DNA of 64,000 nt from Achromobacter pulmonis (GTDB lineage Bacteria > Pseudomonadota > Gammaproteobacteria > Burkholderiales > Burkholderiaceae_B). The stretch covers positions 1 through 64,000 of the forward strand of contig NZ_CADIJV010000016.1 of assembly GCF_902859765.1 (NCBI RefSeq), in the 5' to 3' direction. Positions 1 to 8,232 of this stretch are shown here, piece by piece. Position numbers and translations under genes: made by a program. The stretch's first letter is position 1. Every line of letters begins with the position of its first letter. The notes beneath the pieces are model-generated. The model saw only the letters and a list, made by a program, of their open reading frames with translations. It was not told the DNA's origin and did no database searches.

Positions 1-1152
1 GGCCGCGGCGGGTTCGGCCGCCTGGCGGGCCGGCGCGGCGGGCGCCTCGATGGCGGTCTGCGGACCGGCGTCACCGTTGAGCGCCAGCATGCGCAGGCAG
101 GCCATGATGAAACCGGCGTACTCGTCCGGCGCCAGGGTCAGTTCGCCGCGGCTGTGCACCGCCACCGAATAGAACAGTTGCACCGCGTCGGGATGCAGGG
201 TTTGCGCAAGGCGGGCGATGTCGGCCGCCAGCGGGTCCTCGGCCGGCGTCACGCCCGACACGCGCTGCTCGATCGCGATGCGCGACAGCAGCACGGCCAG
301 GTCGGCCAGCGCGCCGGCATATGACAGTCCGCGCGTGGCCAGTTCATCGGCAACCGCCAGCACGCCTTTGGCATCGCCGGTGGCCAGCGCGTCCAACAGG
401 CGCACCAGGTGGCGCTGGTCGATGGTGCCGAGCATGCCGCGCACGGCGTCCTCGGTCAGGTTGCCGGCGCTGTAGGCAATGGCCTGGTCGGTCAGCGACA
501 GCGCATCGCGCATGGAACCGCCCGCGGCCTGGCCGATGAGACGCAGCGCCGGCACTTCGAAGCCGACCTGCTCTTCGCCCAGCACCGCCTGCAGGTGGCC
601 CACGATGGAGTCGGCCGGCATCTGCTTCAGATTGAATTGCAGGCAGCGCGACAGCACCGTGACCGGGATCTTCTGCGGGTCGGTGGTGGCGAGGATGAAT
701 TTGACGTGTGGCGGCGGCTCTTCCAGCGTCTTGAGCATCGCGTTGAACGCGTGCCCCGTCAGCATGTGCACTTCGTCGATCATGTAGACCTTGAAGCGGC
801 CCGCGCCCGGCGCATAGACGGCCTGCTCCAGCAGTTGGGTCATTTCCTCGACGCCGCGGTTCGAGGCCGCGTCCAGTTCGAGGTAATCGACGAACCGGCC
901 GGCGTCGATCTCGGTGCAGGCGCGACAGACGCCGCAGGGCTTGGAGGTGATGCCGGTTTCGCAGTTGAGCGATTTGGCCAGGATGCGCGACAGCGTGGTC
1001 TTGCCGACGCCGCGGGTGCCGGTGAACAGCCAGGCGTGATGCAGGCGCTGGGTGTCGAGCGCATGCGTCAGCGCGCGCACCACGTGATCCTGTCCCACGA
1101 GGGTATCGAACGATCGCGGCCGCCACTTGCGGGCCAGTACCAGATAAGTCAT
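1..1152 (-). CDS. dnaX: DNA polymerase III gamma/tau subunit, 5' part (runs off left edge)
   Basis: Clamp-loader ATPase that loads the beta sliding clamp during replication. The 384 visible codons begin MTYLVLARKWRP and contain Walker A GTRGVGKT (residues 45-52), four zinc-binding Cys (64, 73, 76, 79) and the Walker B-type DEVH (126-129), all diagnostic of the DnaX AAA+ domain. The frame is open to base 1, so the C-terminal tau part (polymerase and DnaB binding) lies outside the window. The visible end is Ala-rich, like the start of the usual linker. The ATG at 1150-1152 begins the conserved N-terminus. The 4.5S RNA gene lies just upstream on the same strand. Confidence 0.97.
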   Translation of the reverse strand, partial: MTYLVLARKWRPRSFDTLVGQDHVVRALTHALDTQRLHHAWLFTGTRGVGKTTLSRILAKSLNCETGITSKPCGVCRACTEIDAGRFVDYLELDAASNRGVEEMTQLLEQAVYAPGAGRFKVYMIDEVHMLTGHAFNAMLKTLEEPPPHVKFILATTDPQKIPVTVLSRCLQFNLKQMPADSIVGHLQAVLGEEQVGFEVPALRLIGQAAGGSMRDALSLTDQAIAYSAGNLTEDAVRGMLGTIDQRHLVRLLDALATGDAKGVLAVADELATRGLSYAGALADLAVLLSRIAIEQRVSGVTPAEDPLAADIARLAQTLHPDAVQLFYSVAVHSRGELTLAPDEYAGFIMACLRMLALNGDAGPQTAIEAPAAPARQAAEPAAA

Positions 1153-1275
1153 GGCGGGATTGTAGAGCCTTTGCAAGAGCCTATGCGATTGCCGGCGCGA
1201 AATGCAAAAGGGACGGAATCATTTTCCGGGGAATCCCCCTTGGAAAACAACCCCGTCCCCTTTGAGAAACCGGTT

Positions 1276-1370
1276 GGCGAGCCTTACTCCGGCACTGACC
1301 CTAAACGACTATGGCTGCTTCGTTCCCGACCTGACCAGGTTCACCGTCGAACCATGCGGAGGGGCCCGCC
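1276..1370 (-). ncRNA. ffs: 4.5S signal recognition particle RNA (small bacterial SRP RNA)
   Basis: On the minus strand the highly conserved SRP apical core is present: CCTGGTCAGGTCGGGAACGA followed by AGCAGCC, matching the Ffh-binding loop. The 5' end GGCGGGCC (1370-1363) pairs with GGCTCGCC (1283-1276), closing a hairpin of about 95 nt, the right size for the small bacterial form. It guides ribosomes translating membrane proteins to FtsY. Ends were set from the pairing and are good to a few bases. It lies directly upstream of dnaX on the same strand. Confidence 0.92.
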
Positions 1371-1432
1371 AAGCAAGATTCTAGCAGAGCTTCGCGTTGC
1401 TCGCTCGGCTAGCCTCTTGCTTGGCGGGCCCC
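1361..1432. repeat. Perfect 18-bp inverted repeat at the ffs 5' end
   Basis: GGGGCCCGCCAAGCAAGA at 1361-1378 is exactly reverse-complemented at 1415-1432, with a 36-nt spacer. The left arm covers the first 10 nt of ffs plus the bases between its -10 box and start. The right arm therefore looks like an inverted copy of the ffs start. The spacer holds the ffs -10 box. Confidence 0.85.
1378..1383 (-). promoter_or_regulatory. Probable -10 box of ffs (TAGAAT)
   Basis: Minus-strand TAGAAT lies 7 nt before the inferred ffs 5' end at 1370, the expected distance for a sigma-70 start. No good -35 hexamer was seen at 16-18 nt. Confidence 0.55.
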
Positions 1433-1462
1433 GGGGGGCTGTATGTGCGCCCCCTCCCCGGC

Positions 1463-1481
1463 CCTCCCCCCGAGGGGGAGG
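1463..1481. repeat. GC-rich hairpin, candidate dispersed intergenic repeat
   Basis: CCTCCCCC (1463-1470) pairs perfectly with GGGGGAGG (1474-1481) around a 3-nt loop. It sits in a C/G-rich stretch (about 1448-1488) with no coding character and no T-run, so it is not a clear terminator. A shorter CCTCCCC/GGGGAGG hairpin occurs at 59470-59485, near fba. Confidence 0.5.
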
Positions 1482-1523
1482 GGGAGAAGACGTTGCTTCG
1501 CTTGTCTTGGTGGCTCGCTTCGC

Positions 1524-1652
1524 TTTGCCTTGCTTGCCTTGCTTGCCTTGCTGCCTTGCTTGCCTTGCTGCTTTGCTTGGCTTGCTGTCTTGCTGCCTTA
1601 CTTGGCTTGCTGTCTTGCCTATCTTGTTGTCTTGCGGTCTTTCTTGCTTGTC
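1524..1652. repeat. Low-complexity CTTGC-type repeat tract
   Basis: About 130 bp is made of imperfect units of CTTGC, CTTGCTTGC and CTTGCTG with a few point changes. It occupies the gap between the ffs promoter and the 3' end of the addA-like gene. The composition is strongly T/C-biased on the plus strand and unlike the surroundings. The translations across it are repetitive and show no conserved protein features, so I treat it as non-coding. Confidence 0.7.
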
Positions 1653-1697
1653 GCCTGGCTGGGTGTGCTTTGTTTGACCTCGTCGCTTTTGCCTTCC

Positions 1698-1709
1698 GGG
1701 GGGGGGGGG
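1698..1709. repeat. Homopolymeric G tract (12 G)
   Basis: An uninterrupted run of 12 G lies 28 bp past the stop codon of the addA-like gene (stop at 1738-1740, minus strand). Tracts of this length are prone to slippage. Because it is downstream of a gene and not in a promoter or reading frame, a phase-variation role is not evident. Confidence 0.85.
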
Positions 1710-1737
1710 CTTGTCGGCGCTATTTGAGGGGGGAGGG

Positions 1738-4700
1738 TTACAGGTCGATCCAGGCGCGGGCGCGGGGGAAGTAGAGGGCGGCGCGGGCGTTGCGGCCGTC
1801 CAGGGCGGTGACTTGGGCGCAGTAGCGCAGGAGTTGGTCGCCGTGGCGTTGGCGCATGCGTTGGGCGAAGGCGGCGGGAGATTCATTGGGTTGGGGGCGG
1901 CCGGTCTTGTAGTCGACGATGAGCCAGCCGTCTTCGGTGCTCAGCGCCAGGTCGATGACGGAGACCTTGCCGGCGGCGTCGATGAGGGGCCATTCGCGAC
2001 GGGCGCCGGATTGGGACAGGAGCCAGAGGCCGCGTTCATCGGCCAGGGTGGACTGGAGCGTGTCGAGCACGGCTTCGGCGGCGGCGTCGGCCTGGCTGGC
2101 GGGGATGCCGGCGCGGGTCAGTTGGCGGCGCATGGCGGACTGGCGCTGGGCCAGGGCCTCGGCCGGCCAGGCGGCGATGCCGTCGTGGCCGATGCGGGCC
2201 AGCCAGGCGTGGGCCAGGGTGCCGATGGCGGCGTCGTAGCCGGATTCGAGTTGCCAGGCGGGATGTTCGGCGCTGTCGCCCCAGGCGCCGCGCGCGGTGG
2301 CGGCGAAGCCGGGGCTGATGGCCACATCGGTCTGGCGCGCCAGCTGCGCCAGACCATCACCGCGCACGCGGCGCAGGGGCTCGCCTTGCCACTCGGGGCC
2401 GTCGTCGCGGGGTTCGGCGTTGTCGCCTTCCGTCGCGGGTGGCTCCGGTGTTGCCAGGCACGGCCAGAGGCGCCCCAGCAGACTGGCGGATGGCGGGGGC
2501 TTGGCCTGGCCGGTGGCCTCGTCGACGGCGACGTGGCCCACCAGGTGCAGGCGCTTGCGGGCGCGGGTGGCGGCCACATACAGCAGGCGGTCGATTTCGT
2601 AGGAAGCGCGGCGCGCCTCGCGCGCGCCGAGGTAGCGCGACACGGGGTCGGCCTCGGTCTCGGCGCGCGGCTTGACCGGGCCGAACAGCACGCGGCCGGC
2701 GCTTTGCTCGAAGCGCACCAGCGGCGGCTGGTCGCCGCGCGGGGCGCGATGCAGGCCGTAAAGGATGACGGTTTCGAACTGCAGGCCCTTGGACTTGTGC
2801 ATCGTCATGATCTCGACCGCGGCATCTTCGTCGGCCGCGTCGGGCGCCGCGAACAGGCGCGCGATGCCGGCGTCAAGCGCGGCCGCATCGATGGCGCCGT
2901 GCGGCGCCAGCCGCTCGACCAACTGGAACAGGCTTTCGGCATCGTTGGCCACCGAGGGGCCGCTGTACAGCGCGGGCCCGCCCAGGCGGCGCCACAGCAT
3001 CTCGACCCAGGCCGCGAAAGGCATGGCGCCCGACGCGTTGCGGGTGTCCAGCAGCACCGCCGCCACCTGCTTCAGGCGCGCGTATTCCTCGGGACGCAAC
3101 AAGGCCTCGGCGCTGGGCCGGACGTCCGCGCCGCCCAGCGACGGCGCGGCCTCGCCCGCCGCCACCGGCATCGCAGCGGGTTCCTGCCGCGCCGCGGACG
3201 CCGAGTCGTCGAACAAGGCCCCTTGCGCCGGGTTCTCGGTGTCGTCGAACAAGGCCCCTTGCGCCGGGTTCTCGGTGTCGTCGAACAAGGACCCCTGGCG
3301 CGCCGCCGGCACAGTGGCCAAGGGGGTCGCGGCGGCCTTCGCTGGCGCGGGGCGCAACAGCCGTTCCAGCAGGACCGGCACCGGCGTCACGTGATCGTCG
3401 CCGAACAGGCGCTGCAAGGATTCCAGCGTCAGGCCGCAGAACGGCGCGCGCAGCACCGACAGCCAGGCCAAGCGGTCCCCCGGATGCGACAGCGCCCGCA
3501 CCAATTGCACCAGGTCCGCCACCACTGGCCGCAACGCCAGCGGCACCAGGTCCACCGCGCGGCAACGGATGCCTTCCTGCGCCAGCCGGCGCGTCAGATT
3601 GCCCAGGTGGCTGCGAGCGCGCACCAGGATGGCGACCGGATGCTTGCTGCCCGCATGGTCGGCCAACGCCTGCCGCACCAGGCCGACCGCGATGTCCTCG
3701 GCCTGCTCCTCGGCCGGCGCGGCGCCGGCGCGTGACCAGGCGGGATGGAAACGCACGGCGGGCTCCGGCAGGGCCTCGTGGAAAGCGCTGGACGGGCTGT
3801 ACTTGATGGCGCCGGCGGCGGCGTCGCTGCGCTTGGGCAGCAATTGCGCGAACGACTGGTTGACCCAATCGACGATACCCGCCTGTGAACGGAAATTGTC
3901 GGTCAGGTTGAGAAAGTCCGGCTGCAGCTCCCCCACGCCCTGCTCCGCCACTTCCAGGAACAGGCCCACTTCCGCCTTGCGGAAACGGTAGATCGACTGC
4001 ATCGGGTCGCCCACCAGGAACAGGCTGCGGCCGTCGCCCGCCTGCCAGCCCGAGGTCAGCGTGCGCAGCAGGTCGAGCTGCGTCTGGCTGGTGTCCTGGA
4101 ATTCGTCGATCAGCAGATGACGGATCGACGCATCCAGCTTGAGCAGCAGCTCGCCGGGATCGTCGGCGCTGCCCAGCGCCGCGGCGGCGCGCTGCGAGAT
4201 CTCGATGAAATCGACCTCGCCGGTGTCGGCGAAGCGCAGCCGCAGTTGCGCCACGGCCAGCGTCAGTGTCATCAGCTGCGCGCCCAGCACCTCCCACTGG
4301 GCATCGCTCAAGCGCGGCGCGGGAATGTCGCGCACCGCGGCCAGGCGCCGCACCCACGGAGCATCGGCGTCGGCGCTTTCGAGCCAGGCCACGAACGGTT
4401 CCTTGTGCGCGCACTTGGCCGGAAACCCCAGGGTCTTGGTGACGGTCTTGCGCAGCGTACCCGCGCCGGTCAGCAGCAGATGCGCCACGGCGCGCCACTG
4501 GTCCAGCACCTCGGCGTCGGGCGGCAGTTCGTCGGTCCAGTCAAGCAATGCCGCCAGCCGGTCGTCTTCGCCGCCGTCCTGCAACTGGGCCGCGGCCAGG
4601 CGCGCCGGGCCGCACAGCGCCTCGGCCCAGCCGAGGGGCATGGCCTCGCACAGCGCGTCCAGGTCTTCGCCGATGGCCTCGGCCAGGGTTTGTTCCAGGG

Positions 4701-5328
4701 CCTCGCGGTCGGCGCTGTGGCGCAGCAGCGGCAGCCATTGGTCGCGCTGGCCCAGCATGTCGGCGATGGCATCGCGGGCCGCCTGCACGTCCACGTCCAT
4801 GTGTTGCAGCAGGATGCGCACCGCGTCGTAGTCATCGGCCAGATCGAGCGTGGCGCGGGCCGCCGCCAGGTAATGGGCGCGGGCATCGTCGGTGATTTCG
4901 GGCATGCCGCCCAGTTCGGACAGCCACGGCATGCTGCGCACCAGGCCGGCGCAGAACGAGTCGATGGTGCGGATGGCCAGCCGCGCCGGGTGTTCCAGCA
5001 GGTGCCATTGTTGTTCGGCATTGCGCGCCAGCGCGGCGCGTGCGAGTTCCCAGCTGCGGCGTTCATGCGCGGCCTCGGGCGGCGCCTCTTGCCCGCGGCG
5101 CAGCTTGCTGAGCACGCGCGCATGCATCTCGGAGGCGGCTTTGCGCGTGAAGGTGATGGCGACGATTTCCTCGGGGCGGCTGACAGTGGCCAGCAGCGCC
5201 AGGATGCGGTCGGTCAGCAGCTCGGTCTTGCCGGAGCCGGCGGGGGCCTGCACCAGAAACGAGCGCGCGGGATCCAGCGCGGCCGCGCGCGCGGCGTGGT
5301 CCTGGGGCAGGCGTTCGACATCGGCCAT
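1738..5328 (-). CDS. addA: AddA-like UvrD/RecB-family helicase-nuclease
   Basis: Probable large subunit of a double-strand-break-processing helicase-nuclease (AddAB type). The 1196-residue protein has the superfamily 1A helicase motifs: Walker A APAGSGKT (28-35), LLIDEFQDTS, VGDPMQSIYRFRKAE, TMHKSKGLQFE and YVAATRARKRL. The C-terminal RecB-family nuclease motif is IVDYKTGRP. Length and order fit AddA. It lies 3 bp after the AddB-like gene, so the two are co-transcribed. An unusual internal repeat (residues 678-708) is described separately. The ATG at 5326-5328 starts just before the helicase domain. The enzyme name is by family; RecB-like is the alternative, but no recC or recD is adjacent. 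Confidence 0.9.
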   Translation of the reverse strand: MADVERLPQDHAARAAALDPARSFLVQAPAGSGKTELLTDRILALLATVSRPEEIVAITFTRKAASEMHARVLSKLRRGQEAPPEAAHERRSWELARAALARNAEQQWHLLEHPARLAIRTIDSFCAGLVRSMPWLSELGGMPEITDDARAHYLAAARATLDLADDYDAVRILLQHMDVDVQAARDAIADMLGQRDQWLPLLRHSADREALEQTLAEAIGEDLDALCEAMPLGWAEALCGPARLAAAQLQDGGEDDRLAALLDWTDELPPDAEVLDQWRAVAHLLLTGAGTLRKTVTKTLGFPAKCAHKEPFVAWLESADADAPWVRRLAAVRDIPAPRLSDAQWEVLGAQLMTLTLAVAQLRLRFADTGEVDFIEISQRAAAALGSADDPGELLLKLDASIRHLLIDEFQDTSQTQLDLLRTLTSGWQAGDGRSLFLVGDPMQSIYRFRKAEVGLFLEVAEQGVGELQPDFLNLTDNFRSQAGIVDWVNQSFAQLLPKRSDAAAGAIKYSPSSAFHEALPEPAVRFHPAWSRAGAAPAEEQAEDIAVGLVRQALADHAGSKHPVAILVRARSHLGNLTRRLAQEGIRCRAVDLVPLALRPVVADLVQLVRALSHPGDRLAWLSVLRAPFCGLTLESLQRLFGDDHVTPVPVLLERLLRPAPAKAAATPLATVPAARQGSLFDDTENPAQGALFDDTENPAQGALFDDSASAARQEPAAMPVAAGEAAPSLGGADVRPSAEALLRPEEYARLKQVAAVLLDTRNASGAMPFAAWVEMLWRRLGGPALYSGPSVANDAESLFQLVERLAPHGAIDAAALDAGIARLFAAPDAADEDAAVEIMTMHKSKGLQFETVILYGLHRAPRGDQPPLVRFEQSAGRVLFGPVKPRAETEADPVSRYLGAREARRASYEIDRLLYVAATRARKRLHLVGHVAVDEATGQAKPPPSASLLGRLWPCLATPEPPATEGDNAEPRDDGPEWQGEPLRRVRGDGLAQLARQTDVAISPGFAATARGAWGDSAEHPAWQLESGYDAAIGTLAHAWLARIGHDGIAAWPAEALAQRQSAMRRQLTRAGIPASQADAAAEAVLDTLQSTLADERGLWLLSQSGARREWPLIDAAGKVSVIDLALSTEDGWLIVDYKTGRPQPNESPAAFAQRMRQRHGDQLLRYCAQVTALDGRNARAALYFPRARAWIDL
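3205..3290 (-). repeat. In-frame 36-bp tandem repeat inside addA
   Basis: A 36-bp unit occurs perfectly twice (3205-3240 and 3241-3276), and 14 bp of a third copy follow (3277-3290). On the minus strand it encodes a 12-residue unit, so the protein has QGSLFDD at residue 678 and QGALFDD at 690 and 702, separated by TENPA. The unit length is a multiple of three, so copy-number change would keep the frame. Confidence 0.9.
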
Positions 5329-5331
5329 GGC

Positions 5332-7995
5332 TCAGGCGTCCTCATCGTCCAGGTGCAAGCGCAGGAACGGCAGCGCATCGCAGTATTTCAGGTCATCGCG
5401 CCGGTAGGCGACATTGGCGGCATGCCCCGCCACGTATTCATCGGCCAGCGATTCGATCGCGGCGCGCCAGCGCTGGCGGATCTCGGGCCAGGACAGGCCG
5501 TCGAAATACTTGCTTTCGGCGGCCAGCGTCACGCCTTCCATGCCCAGGTCTTCGTCGGCCAGGCCCTGCGCCGCCACCTGGCGCGCGTGGATCTGGGCCA
5601 GCACCAGGCCGGCCACCTCGCCGCCGGCGGCGTCGGCCAGCACCGAGGCGTAGAACGGCAGTTGCAGGTTGACGGGACGGCTGCGCGACCAGTCCGGCTC
5701 GGGTTTGGCGGCGGCCACCCCGGTCTTGTAGTCGAGGATGACGTTGCGGCCATCGGCCAGCGTGTCAATGCGGTCCAGCCGCAGTTTCAGGTGCAGCGCG
5801 CCCCGCCGCCATTCATGGTTCTTCTCGACCTGCGCCACGGCGAACGGCAGGCGCTGGGCCTCCATGTCGAGCCACGACGCCAGTACCGCCCGGGCCCGCG
5901 CGCATTCCAGCGCCTTCAGGGCCGGCGCGTATTCCTTGAGTTCCTCGTCCGCCGCCTGCGCCACCGCCTGTTCGAGCAGCGCGGGCAGGCGGCCCGCGGC
6001 CAGCGTCTCGTGCAGGGCCTCCTGGTCGGGCAACATGCCCCACACCCGTTCAAGCGCCTTGTGCAGGAACTGGCCGCGCACGTTCACCGTGGCCGCGTCG
6101 GCGTAGGGCGCCAGTTCGCGCCCGCCCAGCCGGTGCCGCACGAAGGCCCACAAGGGGTTGCGCGCCTGCGTGTCCAGGACATCCAGGCCGCCGCCGCCGC
6201 GATCAGCGGCGGCCAGGGGCGGCCCGCGCGTATCGTCCAGCGATTCCTGCGGCAAGGCGGCCACGGCGGCAACCGGCGCCGGCCGCCAATCGGTCGGCGG
6301 CGCCGCCGCGATCAGCGGCGATGGCCGCAGCTCGCGTTCGCCATCCATGTGCGCATGGCTGACGATGACCTGCGGCGCGCAGCGGCACAACGCCGCGTAG
6401 ATGCCTTCGGCCCATTCACGCTCGCGCTCGGGCGTGGCGCGCGGCGCCTTGGCCTGGCGCAACACGGCCAGCGGCAGCAACGGATTCGGCTTGGGCGAAG
6501 CCGGCAGCACATCGTCGGTCAGGCCCAGCATCCAGATGCCATCCCAGAAGCCGCCCTCGGCCTCGAGCAGGCCCAGCACGTCCAGCCGCGCCAGCGGATC
6601 GCGCTGCGGCTGGAACGACGCGGAGCGCGCCACGCTTTGCAGCAGATTGACCGCCGCCACGCCCCCCAGCCTGCCCGCCGCCGGCGCCAGCGCGGAGAAA
6701 CCGCCCAGGGCCTCGCCCAGCGCGCCCAGCACCTGGTAGCCGACGCTGTCCAGCACGCCTTCGCCGGGAAAGCCCAGCGCCGTCAGCGCCGCTTTCATGC
6801 GCAGCATCCAGACGTCGCAGGAGGCGCGGGCGCCGCCGCGCGTCCAGATTTCCATGGCCTGGTCCCAGGCCTGCGCCAGCGGCGGCAGCAACGCCAGCTG
6901 CTTGCGCCATTCGACCGCGCCGACATGGACCTGGCCGCGGCGGCGCCAGCGCGCATCGATGGCGGCCAGGCGGGCACGCTCGCTGACATCGCCAGCGCAA
7001 TGCCCCGCCAGCAGGGCCGCGCCAAGCACCTCGACGCCGCAGCCCTTGCCCGCCGCGCATTCGGCCAGCGCGCGCAGCCAGGCCAGCGCCGCGCGCGCCA
7101 TCGGCCATTCATCCAGCGGCCGGCCAACCGCCACGTTGAAGGCGAACGCCGGCGCGCCGTCGCGCCCCGCCAGGGCCTGGCTGAGGACGCGGCGCGCAAA
7201 AGGCGACTCGGCCTCGAGCTGCGGGGACACGATGGCGTAGCGGCCGGAGGGGTGACGCGCGAGCTGGTCCGCGGCCCATTCGGCGGCCGCGCGCCATTCG
7301 GCCCCCTGGTCGGACGCCTCGAAGCGCCGCGGCGCGGCCGGCGCGCGCTGCGTGTCGCGCCATTGCGCGATCCGGCAGCCCTGCGCCTCGAAGGCTTGCA
7401 GCAGGCGCCGAAAGCGCGGCGACAAATCGGTGAAACCCGCCAGGACCAGTTGGCCGGGAACGGCCAGGCGGCCGTCTTCGAGCGCGCGCAATACGCGCGC
7501 GTAGCCCTGGTTCGCATCCTCGGCGTCGATGGCTGCCAGCGCCTCGCGGTAGCGCCGGCGCCAGCGGGCAAAGCCGCGGTATTCATCGGTATCGGCGCCG
7601 GATGGCACCTGCAATGTCCATTCGTCCATCAGCAGGTCGGCATCCATCGACAGGCGGGCGGCCTGGCTGGCGTCGAGCAGCACGCGTTCGGCCTCTTCGG
7701 CGCGGATGGCCTCGGTCCAGACCAACTGGGTGGCGAAGCTGTCCAGGCGATAGGCCGGCACATCCTCGTCGTCCTCGAACGCCAGCTCATTGGCGGACTC
7801 GGCCAGCCAGGCGGACAGGGGCAGGATGCGAGGCAGTTCGCTGACCTGGCGTTCCTGGCGCAACAGCCCGGCCAGTTCAAGCGTGAGCCGGCGCGACAGG
7901 CGGTTGTTGACCGTCAGCACCAGCAGGTCGGCGGCGGGCAAGGCGCCGATGCCGGGCAGGCTGAGATCAGGGAAGGAAAGCGGGGCGTCCTGCAT
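5332..7995 (-). CDS. addB: AddB-like PD-(D/E)XK nuclease family protein
   Basis: Probable partner of the downstream AddA-like helicase in double-strand-break processing. The 887-residue protein has a C-terminal RecB-type nuclease core with LKLRLDRID and, 12-15 residues on, ILDYKTG. This motif arrangement is typical of the AddB/PD-(D/E)XK exonuclease family. The N-terminus (LVLTVNNRLSRRL) occupies the Walker A position but lacks GKT, consistent with the inactive helicase fold known for AddB. I see no C-terminal four-Cys cluster like that of Bacillus AddB. Stop at 5332 and the next start at 5328 are 3 bp apart. The ATG at 7995 precedes the conserved N-terminal strand. Confidence 0.82.
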   Translation of the reverse strand: MQDAPLSFPDLSLPGIGALPAADLLVLTVNNRLSRRLTLELAGLLRQERQVSELPRILPLSAWLAESANELAFEDDEDVPAYRLDSFATQLVWTEAIRAEEAERVLLDASQAARLSMDADLLMDEWTLQVPSGADTDEYRGFARWRRRYREALAAIDAEDANQGYARVLRALEDGRLAVPGQLVLAGFTDLSPRFRRLLQAFEAQGCRIAQWRDTQRAPAAPRRFEASDQGAEWRAAAEWAADQLARHPSGRYAIVSPQLEAESPFARRVLSQALAGRDGAPAFAFNVAVGRPLDEWPMARAALAWLRALAECAAGKGCGVEVLGAALLAGHCAGDVSERARLAAIDARWRRRGQVHVGAVEWRKQLALLPPLAQAWDQAMEIWTRGGARASCDVWMLRMKAALTALGFPGEGVLDSVGYQVLGALGEALGGFSALAPAAGRLGGVAAVNLLQSVARSASFQPQRDPLARLDVLGLLEAEGGFWDGIWMLGLTDDVLPASPKPNPLLPLAVLRQAKAPRATPEREREWAEGIYAALCRCAPQVIVSHAHMDGERELRPSPLIAAAPPTDWRPAPVAAVAALPQESLDDTRGPPLAAADRGGGGLDVLDTQARNPLWAFVRHRLGGRELAPYADAATVNVRGQFLHKALERVWGMLPDQEALHETLAAGRLPALLEQAVAQAADEELKEYAPALKALECARARAVLASWLDMEAQRLPFAVAQVEKNHEWRRGALHLKLRLDRIDTLADGRNVILDYKTGVAAAKPEPDWSRSRPVNLQLPFYASVLADAAGGEVAGLVLAQIHARQVAAQGLADEDLGMEGVTLAAESKYFDGLSWPEIRQRWRAAIESLADEYVAGHAANVAYRRDDLKYCDALPFLRLHLDDEDA

Positions 7996-8054
7996 GGAAA
8001 GGCGAAGAATCGTTCACCGCCGTAGGATACCGCGAGCCCGCCCCGCCAGCGTGC

Positions 8055-8216
8055 TCAAAAACCGCACAGCGAGGCCAGATTTTCCCAGTGGATCTGCATG
8101 CCGGGCGTGGTGTAGCCCCAGAAGGCCAGGCCCAGCACCAGCGCCAGCGCCACCCAGCCCAGCAGCCGCCAGCCGCGTTGACGGCGGACGGGCTTGGATG
8201 CTGGCGTGGCGTTCAT
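8055..8216 (-). CDS. Small single-pass membrane protein (53 aa), unknown function
   Basis: A short basic N-terminus (KPVRRQRGWR) is followed by one clear membrane segment (LLGWVALALVLGLAFWGY, about residues 18-35) and a short C-terminal tail ending NLASLCGF. It starts 17 bp after the stop of the MFS transporter on the same strand, so it is probably translated from the same mRNA. I do not recognise the family. Its position suggests an accessory membrane peptide, but a chance reading frame is not excluded. Confidence 0.55.
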   Translation of the reverse strand: MNATPASKPVRRQRGWRLLGWVALALVLGLAFWGYTTPGMQIHWENLASLCGF

Positions 8217-8232
8217 GATGGCTTGCGGCAAG

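Noticed and set aside
1341-1886. Minus-strand frame of 181 codons across the CTTGC tract and the addA end
   Set aside because: It overlaps the true end of addA and the ffs gene, and encodes only repeat-derived Lys/Gln-rich sequence.
4117-8025. Long plus-strand open frame (about 1300 codons) opposite addA and addB
   Set aside because: It mirrors the codon pattern of the true genes on the other strand, is composed of Arg/Gln/His-rich low-information sequence, and has no recognisable motif. Such antisense frames are expected in very GC-rich DNA.
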